Program-made: the position numbers and the translations under genes
Assembly (NCBI RefSeq): GCF_029784155.1
Contig: NC_073691.1
Coordinates: 61,207,746 to 61,271,745 of the forward strand
Origin: Uranotaenia lowii
Lineage: Eukaryota > Arthropoda > Insecta > Diptera > Culicidae
Length of the DNA: 64,000 bases
Direction: 5' to 3'
The notes under the pieces: model-generated
What the model was told of the DNA's origin: nothing
The model's input: the letters and a program-made list of their open reading frames with translations, nothing else
Databases searched by the model: none
In this document: positions 54,474-64,000 of the stretch, in pieces
Position numbering within the stretch: position 1 is the first letter of the stretch
Layout of the letters: each line of letters begins with the position of its first letter

Positions 54474-56070
54474 TAATCACACAGCCAAAAATCTTTTTCA
54501 ACTTCCTATGACGACCAAGATCTGTTAAACCGTTAAATATGGTATAAATTTCTCAAACCGAAGAAAAACTTAAATCACATGATTCCGTAAATATAAAGTT
54601 TTTTTTGATTTCTTCTATCTGAGCGAATAAAAATGAAACTGCATAGTGAAGGCAATAAATGTATGACGTCAGTCAAAAAATATTTAAATTTTCCAGTCTT
54701 ATAGCCGTATTCACCCCCTCAACTTTTTCATTTTTTTTTATTCCATTAAAATTCAAAACAAAATTAAAAATTAGAAGCTCTGAATTTGAAGCTTATACGA
54801 ATTTTATTACCATTTGCTCATGTAATGTTAGCCATATGAGGGAAACTAATGATAATTTTGAAAAAAATCCCTACATTTCATTACCGAGCTCAATTATTTA
54901 GTGGATAAAATACAAACTCAACACTCTAAGTAAATCAACAAAAAATATTTGGTGCCAATCAGTCCAGTGAATTGCAAGTGACAGCTGCTTGAGTTTTGTG
55001 CACCGACTTTTTTTAATCTTCAGAGATACAAACTTTTTGAAGGGTGATACGGTCAAAATTTGGTCAATATCAACTTGACGTATTTCCTTCAATTTTGCAT
55101 TTAAAAACCCTGAACACCCCTCATTTTGAAGGTTTGTGTGTGTGTGTGTATAGAATGTTGCTCCTATTTTCATTTTTGAATTCACTCTTCAGTTGTCAAA
55201 ATGCCGTCCAAGGAAGAAAAGCAGCGTATCAAAATTTTGCTCGCGCATCGCGAAAATCCGAGCTACTCGCACGCAAAGCTGGCAAAATCGCTAAAAGTTG
55301 CCAAATCAACCGTTACAAATGTTATTAAAGTGTTTGGGGAACGTTTGTCGACAGCCAGGAAGTCTGGATCGGGGGAAATCGAAAATCGGAAGCCGCTGAG
55401 ACGACAAAGAGAGTTGCCGGTAGTTTCAAGCTAAACCCTAACCTCTCTCTCCGAGATGCCGCAAATAAGCTGGGTGTATCGTCTACAACCGTGCATCGAG
55501 CCAAAAAACGAGCCGGACTATCGACTTACAAGAAGGTAGTGACTCCAAAGCGCGATGATAAACAAAATACGACGGCCAAAGCGCGATCCCGGATGCTGTA
55601 CACGATGATACCGACGAAGTTTGACTGCATGGTAATGGACGACGAAACCAACGACAAAGCCGACCACAAGCAGCTTCCGGGACAGGAGTTTTATACGGCA
55701 AAAGGAAGGGGAAAGGTAGCAGATATTTTCAAGCACATGAAACTGTCAAAGTTCGCGAAGAAATACCTGGTTTGGCAAGCCATCTGTACCTGTGGCTTGG
55801 AAAGCAGCATTTTCATAGCTTCCGGGACTGTCAACCGAGAAATTTACGTGAAAGAGTGTTTGAATAAACGTCTGCTGCCTTTCCTGAAGAAACACGGTTG
55901 TTCCGTACTGTTTTGGCCGGATTTGGCATCTTGCCATTACGGTAAAAAGGCCATGGAGTGGTACGCCGCCAACAACGTGCAGGTGGTTCCCAAGGACAAG
56001 AACCCTCCCAACACGCCAGAGCTCCGCCCAATTGAGAAATACTGGGAACAGTACTGTCAAGCGGAACCTA

Positions 56071-57497
56071 CCCAGCTAACATTGAATCGTAATAGAAATG
56101 ATAATCCAAATCGATTAGTAACACATTTTCAATAACCATCGTAAACACGTTGGTATTGAGAGCTTTTTTATCATTCATTTACGACTAGCTTTGCCCAAAA
56201 AAAGTTGAATCGGATAGCAGTTTAGTCAATTCGTAAATATGTCTCCAAAATGTTGAGAATATGCTTATTCGACATTTACGATTTGAGTGAACTGATTTAC
56301 GATAAATGGGCGGTCCTTCAATTGACACTCTCTCCTTCTCTTCCTTTGGCCGGTTCGTAAAAAGAAAATCTCACCTATAGAGCTATAAGGGTATATACGG
56401 GCGACAGTATTGGCGAAAAATTGGCCTCAGCCATAACCTCAAACTTTGATGAGCTGACGGCCTCACCAGTGATGCTAGGCGCGTTACTAAAATCAGTATT
56501 TGTTTTTTTTAAAACTAATTATAATATTTCTGAATTGATTAAATTTTTTTACAATCAACAGCTAATCGTTTGAATTCATTACGGGGCGTCTCTAATAAAA
56601 TTGATGAAGATAAGCCATCTTCCGCTAATGAATTTTCAAGGTGAATTTAAAACATCTGAAATATATTTTCATGTACTGCTCGGTAAAGTAAAAAGAGTTG
56701 TTTCCAACTTCTAAACGAATGCAAAATCATTCACTGTTACAAAAAAAAAGTAAATTAATAAAAGCCACGTTGATGTTGACTATGAAAATAATAGCCTGCA
56801 TGCTCTGATTATTTATAACATTTTCACATAATTCGCTACATCGTTTAAGTGTGCGATACAAACATTTATTATTCAGTTCAGATAAATGTTGCGTTTAATT
56901 TCATATTCTAATAGATATCTAGGGGAAAGTTGCAAATTCTCAGTACTCATGAAAACGTTTTTCAATAAAAATTCAATTTAAAATATAATCATTTTCCCAA
57001 TATCAATGCACTTGGCTGCCCTGACCATCCAAAAAAATCAAAACACGAGCATCTGTGTGTCGCTTTTCCACAGGGCGAATTTGTCGATATTAGTACCGCA
57101 AAATCGCGTTTATCGTGCGCCCTTCTCAAAAATTGATTCTGTTCTCCCATGGTTTGAGGTTAGGGCTGAGGCCTCCTGCTAAGGTGGTGTTCGTGTAAAA
57201 CTGTCAATATATCCTAATAGCGTGTATCATATCAACTGATGAGTTGGCATCGTGGTAGGATATCGGGCAGCGAACTCGGAGGACTGGAGTTCAAGTCTCG
57301 GTCGGGGATATTTTTTTTTCTTTTATTTAGCTTTTTGTGGGAAAATCGAATCGATGAATCTTGTCATTGTAGATATATCGCCTCCACTTTTGTAGCTATA
57401 TGCTATTTTGGTAAGTTCAATACAATCTTTTCATCTGGTATATTTGTTTGAATAATTATGTTGTTCCTGCGTTATACCTTCATAAATGTTTGCTGGG
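56071..57497. mobile_element. 1.4-kb TA-flanked element with CCCAGCAAACATT ends
   Basis: The transposase reading C-Q-A-E-P stops at TA (56069-56070) and resumes after TA (57498-57499). Ends are CCCAGCTAACATT (left) and CCCAGCAAACATT (right, inward). The right subterminal 150 bases resemble the left part of element E (12373, 22150), including AAAGTGGAGGC. A 20-base stretch with CCTCAGCC and AACCTCAAAC near 56427 recurs inverted near 57158. A tRNA-like segment lies at 57238-57305. No transposase. Confidence 0.88.
57238..57305 (+). ncRNA. tRNA-like (SINE head or tRNA pseudogene) segment
   Basis: Has an A-box-like TGGCATCGTGGTAGG, a B-box-like GAGTTCAAGTCTC and a following T-run (57309-57319) that would stop Pol III. 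The T-arm stem is poorly paired, so it is not a functional tRNA. Probably a SINE head carried inside the CCCAGCAAACATT element. Confidence 0.5.
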
Positions 57498-57764
57498 TAA
57501 AGAAGACCAAAAAAACTGCTAAGGACGAGCAGCAGTTCAAGGCAAACTGGCTTTCTGCGGCGAAGAAGGTGGACAAGGTGGCTGTACAAAATCTGATGGC
57601 AGGGGTTAAGCAATTCGGATTTGGAAAAGCGGAAGCCTAACTGAATATTTTTCCTGAATTTTATACTAATTAAACTTGAAAAAGAAATTTAATTTGAAAA
57701 AACGATTTCACCGATTTACACGCGTTTTCCCATGACCAAATTTTGACCGTATCACCCTTTAAGT

Positions 57765-58015
57765 GGAGATAGATTGGGCACACGCTGCGAAGAGATGAGA
57801 ACGAGATTTGCAGGCGCTTGAATGGAATCCAGAAGGATATCGAAGAAGAGGCAGACCGAGAAACTCGTGGCAGCGAAGTCTAGCCGCCGAAATTCGAACG
57901 AGAATTTTGACTGGAACCAAGTGAAGACGCTGGCTCCGGATCGTCAACAGAGTGGAGGTCTTTCACCACGGCACTATGCACCGGAGGATCGGCGCGGGAA
58001 CATTAAGTAAGTAGA
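57765..58015 (+). pseudogene. RTE-like LINE ORF2 C-terminal fragment
   Basis: The + strand reads IGHTLRRDENEICRR, ALEWNPEGYRRRGRPRNSWQ and VKTLAPDRQQ in neighbouring frames, the conserved C-terminal block of RTE-type LINEs (the GRPRxSWxRS and APDRxxW motifs). At least two frameshifts. It directly abuts the right end of DD37E copy C. Confidence 0.8.
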
Positions 58016-58523
58016 AAATTTTTAATGCAATATTTTTACATTTAAAATTTATGACATTCATGATGAGTAAGAAACTATCGTTCTTACTTACCGCGATGTA
58101 TACACATTATTTGATAATATTATTATCCGAATCAATAACAAACTTAGCTAAAAATATTTAAAATCAAGCCATATATTTACATATATTTCTCGGAGAACGC
58201 AGAAGGTCGTAATTTTTTTTTTTAGATTTGATTTTTTTGTATTTTTTTTTTAAATATTTTTTTGGATTTTATAATTCATTATTAAAGTTGAACATCGTAA
58301 AGAGAACGAAGAAAAACAAGCGAGAGGGTGGTGTTGTGGAACTTTGGCAAGAAATATGAGAAACGCCAAATAGAGCTGAACTCAAAACAAGAAACGCCAA
58401 AATACGCCAATAACCTTTGACTTTCAACAATGATCAAAAACAGCCAGTTATCAATTCCGAATCAATGATTATGTTCTCCAGAATTTCATTTTTTTTAAAA
58501 TTTTATGTGTTTTACCATTTCCG

Positions 58524-58760
58524 CAGCCCGTGGCGTAGAGGATAGCCTCCAAGTCTTCTAAGCCAGCGAGCATGAGATCGAATGACGGTCACGGCAAACA
58601 GAGTACACTTTCTGTGGGTTGGTGGTTTTAGCATTTGTAAGATGCTAGCCATCATATCCTCGTAAGATGTACGCGCTTAGACTTAAGAAAAAAGGAATCT
58701 CTTCGAGGAAACATCAAGTTTCATCGAGATCCTGTATGTGTTTGTGTTCGTTTTTTTTTT
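58524..58760 (+). mobile_element. tRNA-derived SINE family 2, copy 2
   Basis: A-box-like CGTGGCGTAGAGGATA and B-box-like GAGATCGAATGACGG, body with GATGCTAGCCATCAT, T-rich tail. It matches 27574-27794 inverted. It lies about 100 bp from the first visible receptor exon. Confidence 0.8.
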
Positions 58761-58859
58761 ATAAAAAAAGACTATCAAATCGCGTCGCAATTTTTCCAAT
58801 TAGACAGTGAACGATTTCTCGTTCTTATTAAACGTTTCAAATGGTATCTACATGTGTAC

Positions 58860-59015
58860 CTTGGAATGTAGTAGAAATACTTGTGCTTCCGCAGATGCCC
58901 GATCGACACGTTGGCCGCTATCAGAAGTCCATTTTCCAGGGTGTTATGCGGCTGCACGTGGCCCGCCTTCACCGAATAGCCCGAAACCGGCGATATCTCC
59001 TCCGACGAAAGGATG
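58860..59015 (-). CDS. GABA receptor subunit, N-terminal extension exon
   Basis: A 156-bp exon between acceptor ATTTCCAG and donor GTACAC on the - strand. It encodes ILSSEEISPVSGYSVKAGHV and then NTLENGLLIAANVSIGHLRK, ending in YYIPR. It enters with one base of a split codon and leaves with two, exactly matching the next exon. This stretch is not conserved enough for me to recognise; the assignment rests on phase, splice sites and strand. It might instead belong to another transcript. Confidence 0.6.
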
Positions 59016-61499
59016 CTGGAAATATCAGAGAAAAATAGAGATTAAACTCTCGCTTCTAGGTTGCTGTGGAAAGGGTAGAAAAATTCCGAGACCCAATTCA
59101 CTTTTCTACGATAGTTGCGTTTTTTTCATCTCCTTGCTACCTTCTTTCGTAATGAACTGGAAGCGTTCTTTAATTGATTTTCTGGGTAATCCATCCTTGG
59201 ATTTGCAGATAGAACCCGACTTTCATAGTTTTATTTCCGTTTTGACTTGACTGTGCCCTTTTGTTTTTTAGCCCTAGAACCTTGGTTGCTCAAGAGTGAT
59301 GAGATTTGTGTATAAAAAACAATAAACTTTTTTTGGGATAAACCACACTGTCGGTTTTGGATGTGGGCACGATCTTCTGAGATTACTAAAGAGAGATTCT
59401 TTCGGGTTTAATTTTCATTTGATCCACTAAGAAAAACAACTATCAACCGGGGGTTTAAAAACTTTAATCGGAATCATAGTAAAGATGTTGACCAGCTGAG
59501 ACTCGCTCGATGAATGCCGGAAGGTTGTTTTGACATTTTGTGCCCAGGGCACTCTGCATATCACTTTCAAGCTCCGCTTGACGTCTAAGATTGATAATGT
59601 TATTTTCATATGCTTACCGGAGCTCAAGTGTCTTGGTAACTTTAGGTGAATTTTTTTACACTTTTATGAATTTAATACATCGCTTCAGAGTTATAAGCTT
59701 AACTAGGTATGAGTTCAGATTTCATTTTTTGTTTAGTATCTTAGATTAACTTATTTCTAGTTAAAAATAAAAGGTATTTTTAACAGTTTTACATCATGTA
59801 TCTGAAGAAAATGTTCCAATAATTTATTTTGTTTTTATTTACGCAACAGATCTACTAAATGCCAACTCCTCTGGCAAAAACCTCTGTGTTTGGTTTGAAC
59901 GAATACTTTCAAACTGTTTTAACCAGTTGAAAATCGAAATCAAATAGTTTCCAAAATTTCGTTTAAGGTATGCCCATTCGTAGACAAACTTTTGACCATC
60001 ACAATATCCAGAGAGTTTAAGTTTCAAAGGTATCATATTTGCGAATCTTTGGCTTAGCTGAAAATCAGAAAATTAAATTTGAATTCAGATTTTAACAATA
60101 TTAAAAATTACCTCTAATATCTAGAAATCAAGAAAATTCGTTGAGATATGCTACACTCCCTTTGAAAGTTGGGAAATCCACATAAATCCTTTGGAAAGCA
60201 AAATGAGAATTCCTATTAATTCCTCTACCTCAGATCCAGCTACCAGAAATAATCTCTCCTTACCTTTTGGGATGAAATAGATGCGCCGCCGTGTGGAAAA
60301 AGTTTCGATAAATATTTTCGCTAGCTACCGTTTCCAAATCGCATCAACTCGCAAACGGTTGGATAAACATGAGGCGAGCAGCCATCATCATTGTGTGTCC
60401 GTCCAGCTTTAACTCATTTGTTAAATGAGACTTATGCAAAATCCTTACCCATCTTTTGCCCATTTCATTCGAAAAGAGTTGGTCGATCGAGTTTTTGGGG
60501 CCGTTTTAGTGAGAACGTATTGTTGTTTTGTGGCTATCTGATTTTTTAAACTTTTTTATTTTTTAATTTTTCGTGTTTTTGCATGAATTTATGTACAAAT
60601 TGGTCAACTTCATAAACAGAATTTTCAAGACACTGGAGTTGTTCAATTGAAAGTAAGTCTTAATCTCATTGCTCTATATGATGGAATTGTCATTAGCAGT
60701 TTCGGTAGTTCAAGTAAATTTTTACAATCAACGACGCTTACTTTCAAACTTCCACCCAAATCGTTCTTAGTTGCTCTATGGCGACCGTTGAAAAATAGTG
60801 AAACAAGTGGGTTATCCATCGTTTTCTGCGAGATCTGCTTTGGTAACTGATTTATCTAGATTAGGTACAGAATGTTTGGATCCGGATACGCAGAGATCCG
60901 AAACCGATAACAACCAGAGAGGGCGTCAATTTAATAAAGTTTATCGAGAGCAAACTTCGCGAGAAAAGGTGTTTGTATTAATTTAGAAAAAAAAAGCTGT
61001 TTATTTAGTTGAGTTGAGATTTTCTTCACCGCTTTAAAGGTACAACTCAACCCAAAATATTTCCTCAATTTTCCTACCCTGATAACCAGTTTTAAACACT
61101 TGTTTGTTATTGAAAGAACGGTGAGTCATAAGTAGTGGGAATATTTAAAAGTCCCATTTCCGGTGACAGGCGCTTCAGGTTCTTGTCTTTGTGAGCTTTG
61201 TTCGTGTCAAGATCGTTTTCGTTTCTGTAGGAAGGGTCTTTCTAGAAATCGTGCAGATTCCGGTTTTGCACATCATATGATTTGAGTTTTTGGGCTATGG
61301 AGGCTTCTTGAAAAATGTTTGTACACCGAATGAGACTGTATGTTTTTTCTACAGCGCGTATGACATGAAACGTGACAACCAAATATTTCCGCTACCACAG
61401 ACTTAGTCCTTATTTTGAAAACTTACTTGCCACAAGAGTGTTTATGTCCTCCCTTATTTCATTTTTGAGAATTTGGAAATCTTAAATTTCAAAATGAAT
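59016..61499. other. Receptor 5' intron or upstream sequence
   Basis: No convincing coding exon on the - strand. A strong donor (AAG then GTAAGG on the - strand at about 60263) ends a segment with three tandem ATG codons, but all frames close, so it could at most be a non-coding 5' exon. Confidence 0.4.
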
Positions 61500-61690
61500 T
61501 TCCTACACGGAAAATAATTAAAGGTAAAATTTAACGAGAAATTGGGTGATTTTTTCCACCCATCTTTCTTGGTAAATTTTACCTTTTTTCATTCACCAAA
61601 AAGGTAAATTTTACGTTTTTTTAAATTTACCTAGCAAAAAGGAAGATTTTACCTTATTTGCATTCACCTAACAAAAAGTTTCGAGTAGTT
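61500..61690. repeat. AGGTAAATTTTACC-rich repeat cluster
   Basis: The near-palindromic motif GGTAAATTTTACC and variants occur about six times in 180 bases, after ACACGGAAAATAATT. Probably the inside of a MITE; ends not resolved. Confidence 0.5.
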
Positions 61691-61744
61691 TCGGTGAATT
61701 ACTGGCAACACTGGCAACAACCACTTGTAAACAAACTAACTGTA

Positions 61745-61985
61745 CTCAAGCCTAGGGCAAGTTCTTTTGATACACTAGGTTCTCCGACTTTCCCAGTAAG
61801 TAGGCGAGGAGTGAGCGGGGCTCTCAATGAGTTTGTTTATTTTTTGCTCAGCTTTTCGGTGGTTTGTTGGTAAACAAACTTCATGAGTTCCGTATAGTTG
61901 CATAGCCTACATAGCCAAAATGGCTGAATCGGGAATTAGTTATTCGGGAACACCTCCTGAATATATACACACCTTGGCCTAGGGA
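61745..61985. repeat. Dispersed repeat matching 20945-21175 (inverted)
   Basis: Shares, in reverse orientation, the stretches TATGCAACTATGCGGAACTC (as variants), ATTGAGAGCCC and CTCACTCCTCGCCTACTTACT. The shared part extends close to both ends of the MITE-like element at 20790-21181, so this is a partial second copy. Confidence 0.7.
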
Positions 61986-62404
61986 TTGTTAGCACAAGCT
62001 ACTGTTTCTCTTTTTCTCGAAATAATATCCCCCAGTAAGCGCGTCCTCTCGAAAATCGACAGAAAATTCACAAAATTGAGTACTGGGTAACCCGACTTAG
62101 GAAAAACCGGTTATATTTCGGCGACACTCGCGCACGCCGAGGCCGATATGTCTTCTTATTCGACTTGGGAGCATTTTTATGAAGAACTTAACTGGGCCGA
62201 CGGGCGACGGGTGACGGCTGCTTGAAGTTATTGTATTCGAATTCGAAATTCTGGATTAAAAAATCTGAGTTTGGGTTTCAGAATGGTGTGTTCTAGGGAT
62301 GAAAAACAGAAGAAAAATAAAACAGGATTCAGTTTAAGCCTCTAAATCCAGATTTTAAATCCAGATTTTTGTGTAATCATTTCAATTGAATTCATTTCAT
62401 CGAA

Positions 62405-64000
62405 AATTTATGAATTCAGATTTCTGATTCAGATTTAAGATTCTGATTCAGATTTCAGATTCAGATTTCAGTTTCAGATTTCAGATTCAGATTTCAGATT
62501 CAGATTTCAGATTCAGATTTCAGATTCAGATTTCAGATTCAGATTTCAGATTCAGATTTCAGATTCAGATTTCAGATTCAGATTTCAGATTCAGATTTTA
62601 GATTCAGATTTCAGATTCAGATTTCAGATTCAGATTTCAGATTCAGATTTTAGATTCAGATTTCAGATTCAGATTTCAGATTCAGATCTCAGATTCAGAT
62701 TTCAGATTCAGATTTCAGATTCAGATTTTAGATTCAGATTTCAGATTCAGATTTCAGATTCAGATTTCAGATTCAGATTTCAGATTCAGATTTCAGATTC
62801 AGATTTCAGATTCAGATTTCAGATTCAGATTTCAGATTCAGATTTCAGATTCAGATTTCAGATTCAGATTTCAGATTCAGATTTCAGATTCAGATTTCAG
62901 ATTCAGATTTCAGATTCAGATTTCAGATTCAGATTTCAGATTCAGATTTCAGATTTAGATTTCAGATTCAGATTTCAGATTCAGATTTCAGATTCAGATT
63001 TCAGATTCAGATTTCAGATTCAGATTTCAGATTCAGATTTCAGATTCAGATTTCAGATTCAGATTTCAGATTCAGATTTCAGATTCAGATTTCAGATTCA
63101 GATTTCAGATTCAGATTTCAGATTCAGATTTCAGATTCAGATTTTAGATTCAGATTTCAGATTCAGATTTCAAATTCAGATTTCAGATTCAGATTTCAGA
63201 TTCAGATTTCAGATTCAGATTTCAGATTCAGATTCAGATTTCAGATTCAGATTTCAGATTCAGATTTCAGATTCAGATTTCAGATTCAGATTTCAGATTC
63301 AGATTTCAGATTTCAGATTCAGAGTTCAGATTCAGATTTCAGATTCAGATTTCAGATTCAGATTCAGATTTCAGATTCAGATTTCAGATTCAGATTTCAG
63401 ATTCAGATTTCAGATTCAGATTTCAGATTCAGATTTCAGATTCAGATTTCAGATTCAGATTTCAGATTCAGATTTCAGATTCAGATTCAGATTTCAGATT
63501 CAGATTTCAGATTCAGATTTTAGATTCAGATTTCAGATTCAGATTTCAGATTCAGATTTCAGATTCAGATTTCAGATTCAGATTTCAGATTCAGATTTCA
63601 GATTCAGATTTCAGATTCAGATTTCAGATTCAGATTTCAGATTCGGATTTCAGATTCAGATTTCAGATTCAGATTTCAGATTCAGATTTCAGATTCAGAT
63701 TTCAGATTCAGATTTCAGATTCAGATTTTAGATTCAGATTTCAGATTCAGATTTCAAATTCAGATTTCAGATTCAGATTTCAGATTCAGATTTCAGATTC
63801 AGATTTCAGATTCAGATTTCAGATTCAGATTTCAGATTCAGATTTCAGATTCAGATTTCAGATTCAGATTTCAGATTCAGATTTCAGATTCAGATTTCAG
63901 ATTCAGATTTCAGATTCAGATTTCAGATTCAGATTTCAGATTCAGATTTCAGATTCTTTCAGATTCAGATTTCAGATTCAGATTTCAGATTCTTTCAGAT
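62405..64000. repeat. 13-bp minisatellite array (CAGATTCAGATTT)n, continues past window
   Basis: At least 1.6 kb of nearly pure 13-bp units in the same orientation as 28630-30545. It is more homogeneous than the first array, with rare TTTTAGATT and 6-bp half-unit variants. It runs off the window end; the last units before the end carry a TTCTTTCAG variant twice. Confidence 0.95.

Larger units (their letters stand above)
55201..57640 (+). pseudogene. DD37E transposase pseudogene (copy C)
   Basis: Clean start MPSKEEKQRIKILLAHRENP at 55201 with the helix-turn-helix region open to about 55430. One G is lost in the G-run at about 55369-55373 (GGATCGGGGG), shifting the frame. The catalytic part reopens at 55491: VMDDETNDKADHKQLP (first Asp kept, TYVK altered to TNDK), FWPDLASCHYGKK, LRPIEKYW. 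The insertion then cuts it after KRNL; it resumes at 57500 with KKTKKTAKDEQQFKANWL and ends at TAA 57638-57640. Full length without the insert would be about 337 codons. Confidence 0.88.
55040..57759 (+). mobile_element. DD37E Tc1/mariner element, copy C (split)
   Basis: Left terminal repeat AGGGTGATACGGTCAAAA at 55041, right repeat ending CCCTT at 57759 with TA after it. It is split at 56070 by the 1427-bp element 56071-57497; without it the element is about 1.29 kb, as in copy B. It lies in the largest receptor intron, antisense to the gene. Confidence 0.9.
36034..59015 (-). other. Gene span: CG8916/Grd-type GABA receptor subunit
   Basis: Six exons on the - strand join in phase into at least 686 codons: 59015-58860, 50093-49513, 49422-49355, 46699-45947, 44264-43916 and 36188-36034. 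All junctions have GT/AG borders. Product order: N-terminal extension, ligand-binding domain, TM1-TM3, cytoplasmic loop, TM4, stop. The first coding exon, with the signal peptide, is not found and is probably beyond 59015. Pairing with the HspB8-type gene is interesting because, from memory, both Drosophila homologues (CG8916 and CG14207) are X-linked. The introns carry most of the window's transposons. Choice between CG8916 and Grd: Drosophila Grd has, as I recall, a long insertion between the Cys loop and TM1 that is absent here, so I favour CG8916. Confidence 0.85.

Noticed and set aside
57238..57305. Functional tRNA gene
   Set aside because: A and B boxes are present but the T-arm and acceptor stems do not pair properly.
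60262..60410. Possible first coding exon of the receptor gene (ATGATGATG followed by a good donor GTAAGG on the - strand)
   Set aside because: The ATG frame closes after 15 codons and the frame that would match the next exon has an upstream stop without a later ATG. At most a 5' untranslated exon.

Overview
The window looks like nuclear DNA of a dipteran insect, most likely a mosquito. It is AT-rich, host exons are few and separated by multi-kilobase introns, and most of the rest is layered transposon remains. The abundant DD37E Tc1/mariner elements (a type described from mosquitoes) and the two conserved host genes (a HspB8/CG14207-type small heat shock protein and a CG8916/Grd-type GABA receptor subunit) support this. 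I cannot name the genus. There is no prokaryotic signal, no CRISPR array and no rRNA.

Host genes. (1) The last three coding exons of a small heat shock protein gene are on the + strand (27115-31121); its 5' exons were not found and probably lie upstream of the window. (2) A Cys-loop receptor subunit runs on the - strand from 59015 to 36034. Six exons join in phase and carry a long N-terminal extension with a furin-like site, a ligand-binding domain, TM1-TM4 and the stop codon; the first coding exon(s) were not found. (3) A two-exon gene for a small predicted secreted protein (44508-44818, +) sits inside an intron of the receptor gene on the opposite strand.

Mobile DNA, left to right. 1-3568 is a DD37E element (copy A) split by a 2.3-kb TA-flanked element. 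6.6-7.6 kb is an older DD37E relative. 7.6-14.2 kb holds a decayed Ty3/gypsy polyprotein (- strand) carrying a DD37E copy (B) and another dispersed element; a tRNA-derived SINE lies just beyond it. 15.9-17.3 kb is a MITE inserted into another copy of itself. 22.2-25.3 kb is a three-layer nest: a dispersed element, a LINE inside it, and a palindromic hAT-like element inside the LINE. 25.6-28.6 kb has three more elements with 8-bp duplications. 28.6-30.5 kb and 62.4-64 kb are arrays of the same 13-bp minisatellite. 32.4-34.0 kb is a LINE split by a hAT-like MITE. The receptor introns hold a ~168-bp tandem repeat with a central inversion (36.4-38.3 kb), a DD37E relative split by a 1.7-kb palindromic element with Transib-like ends (39.6-42.2 kb), a structured GC-rich islet inside a foldback element (42.9-43.8 kb), DD37E copies D and C, and several MITEs.

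The strongest observations are insertion sites where host or element sequence resumes exactly after a duplicated target, so element boundaries can be read to the base. The most unusual are the foldback element with CACAGTG ends and a 5-bp duplication (40208-41893), the self-nested MITE with an intron-like segment (15924-17341), and the nested antisense secreted-protein gene.
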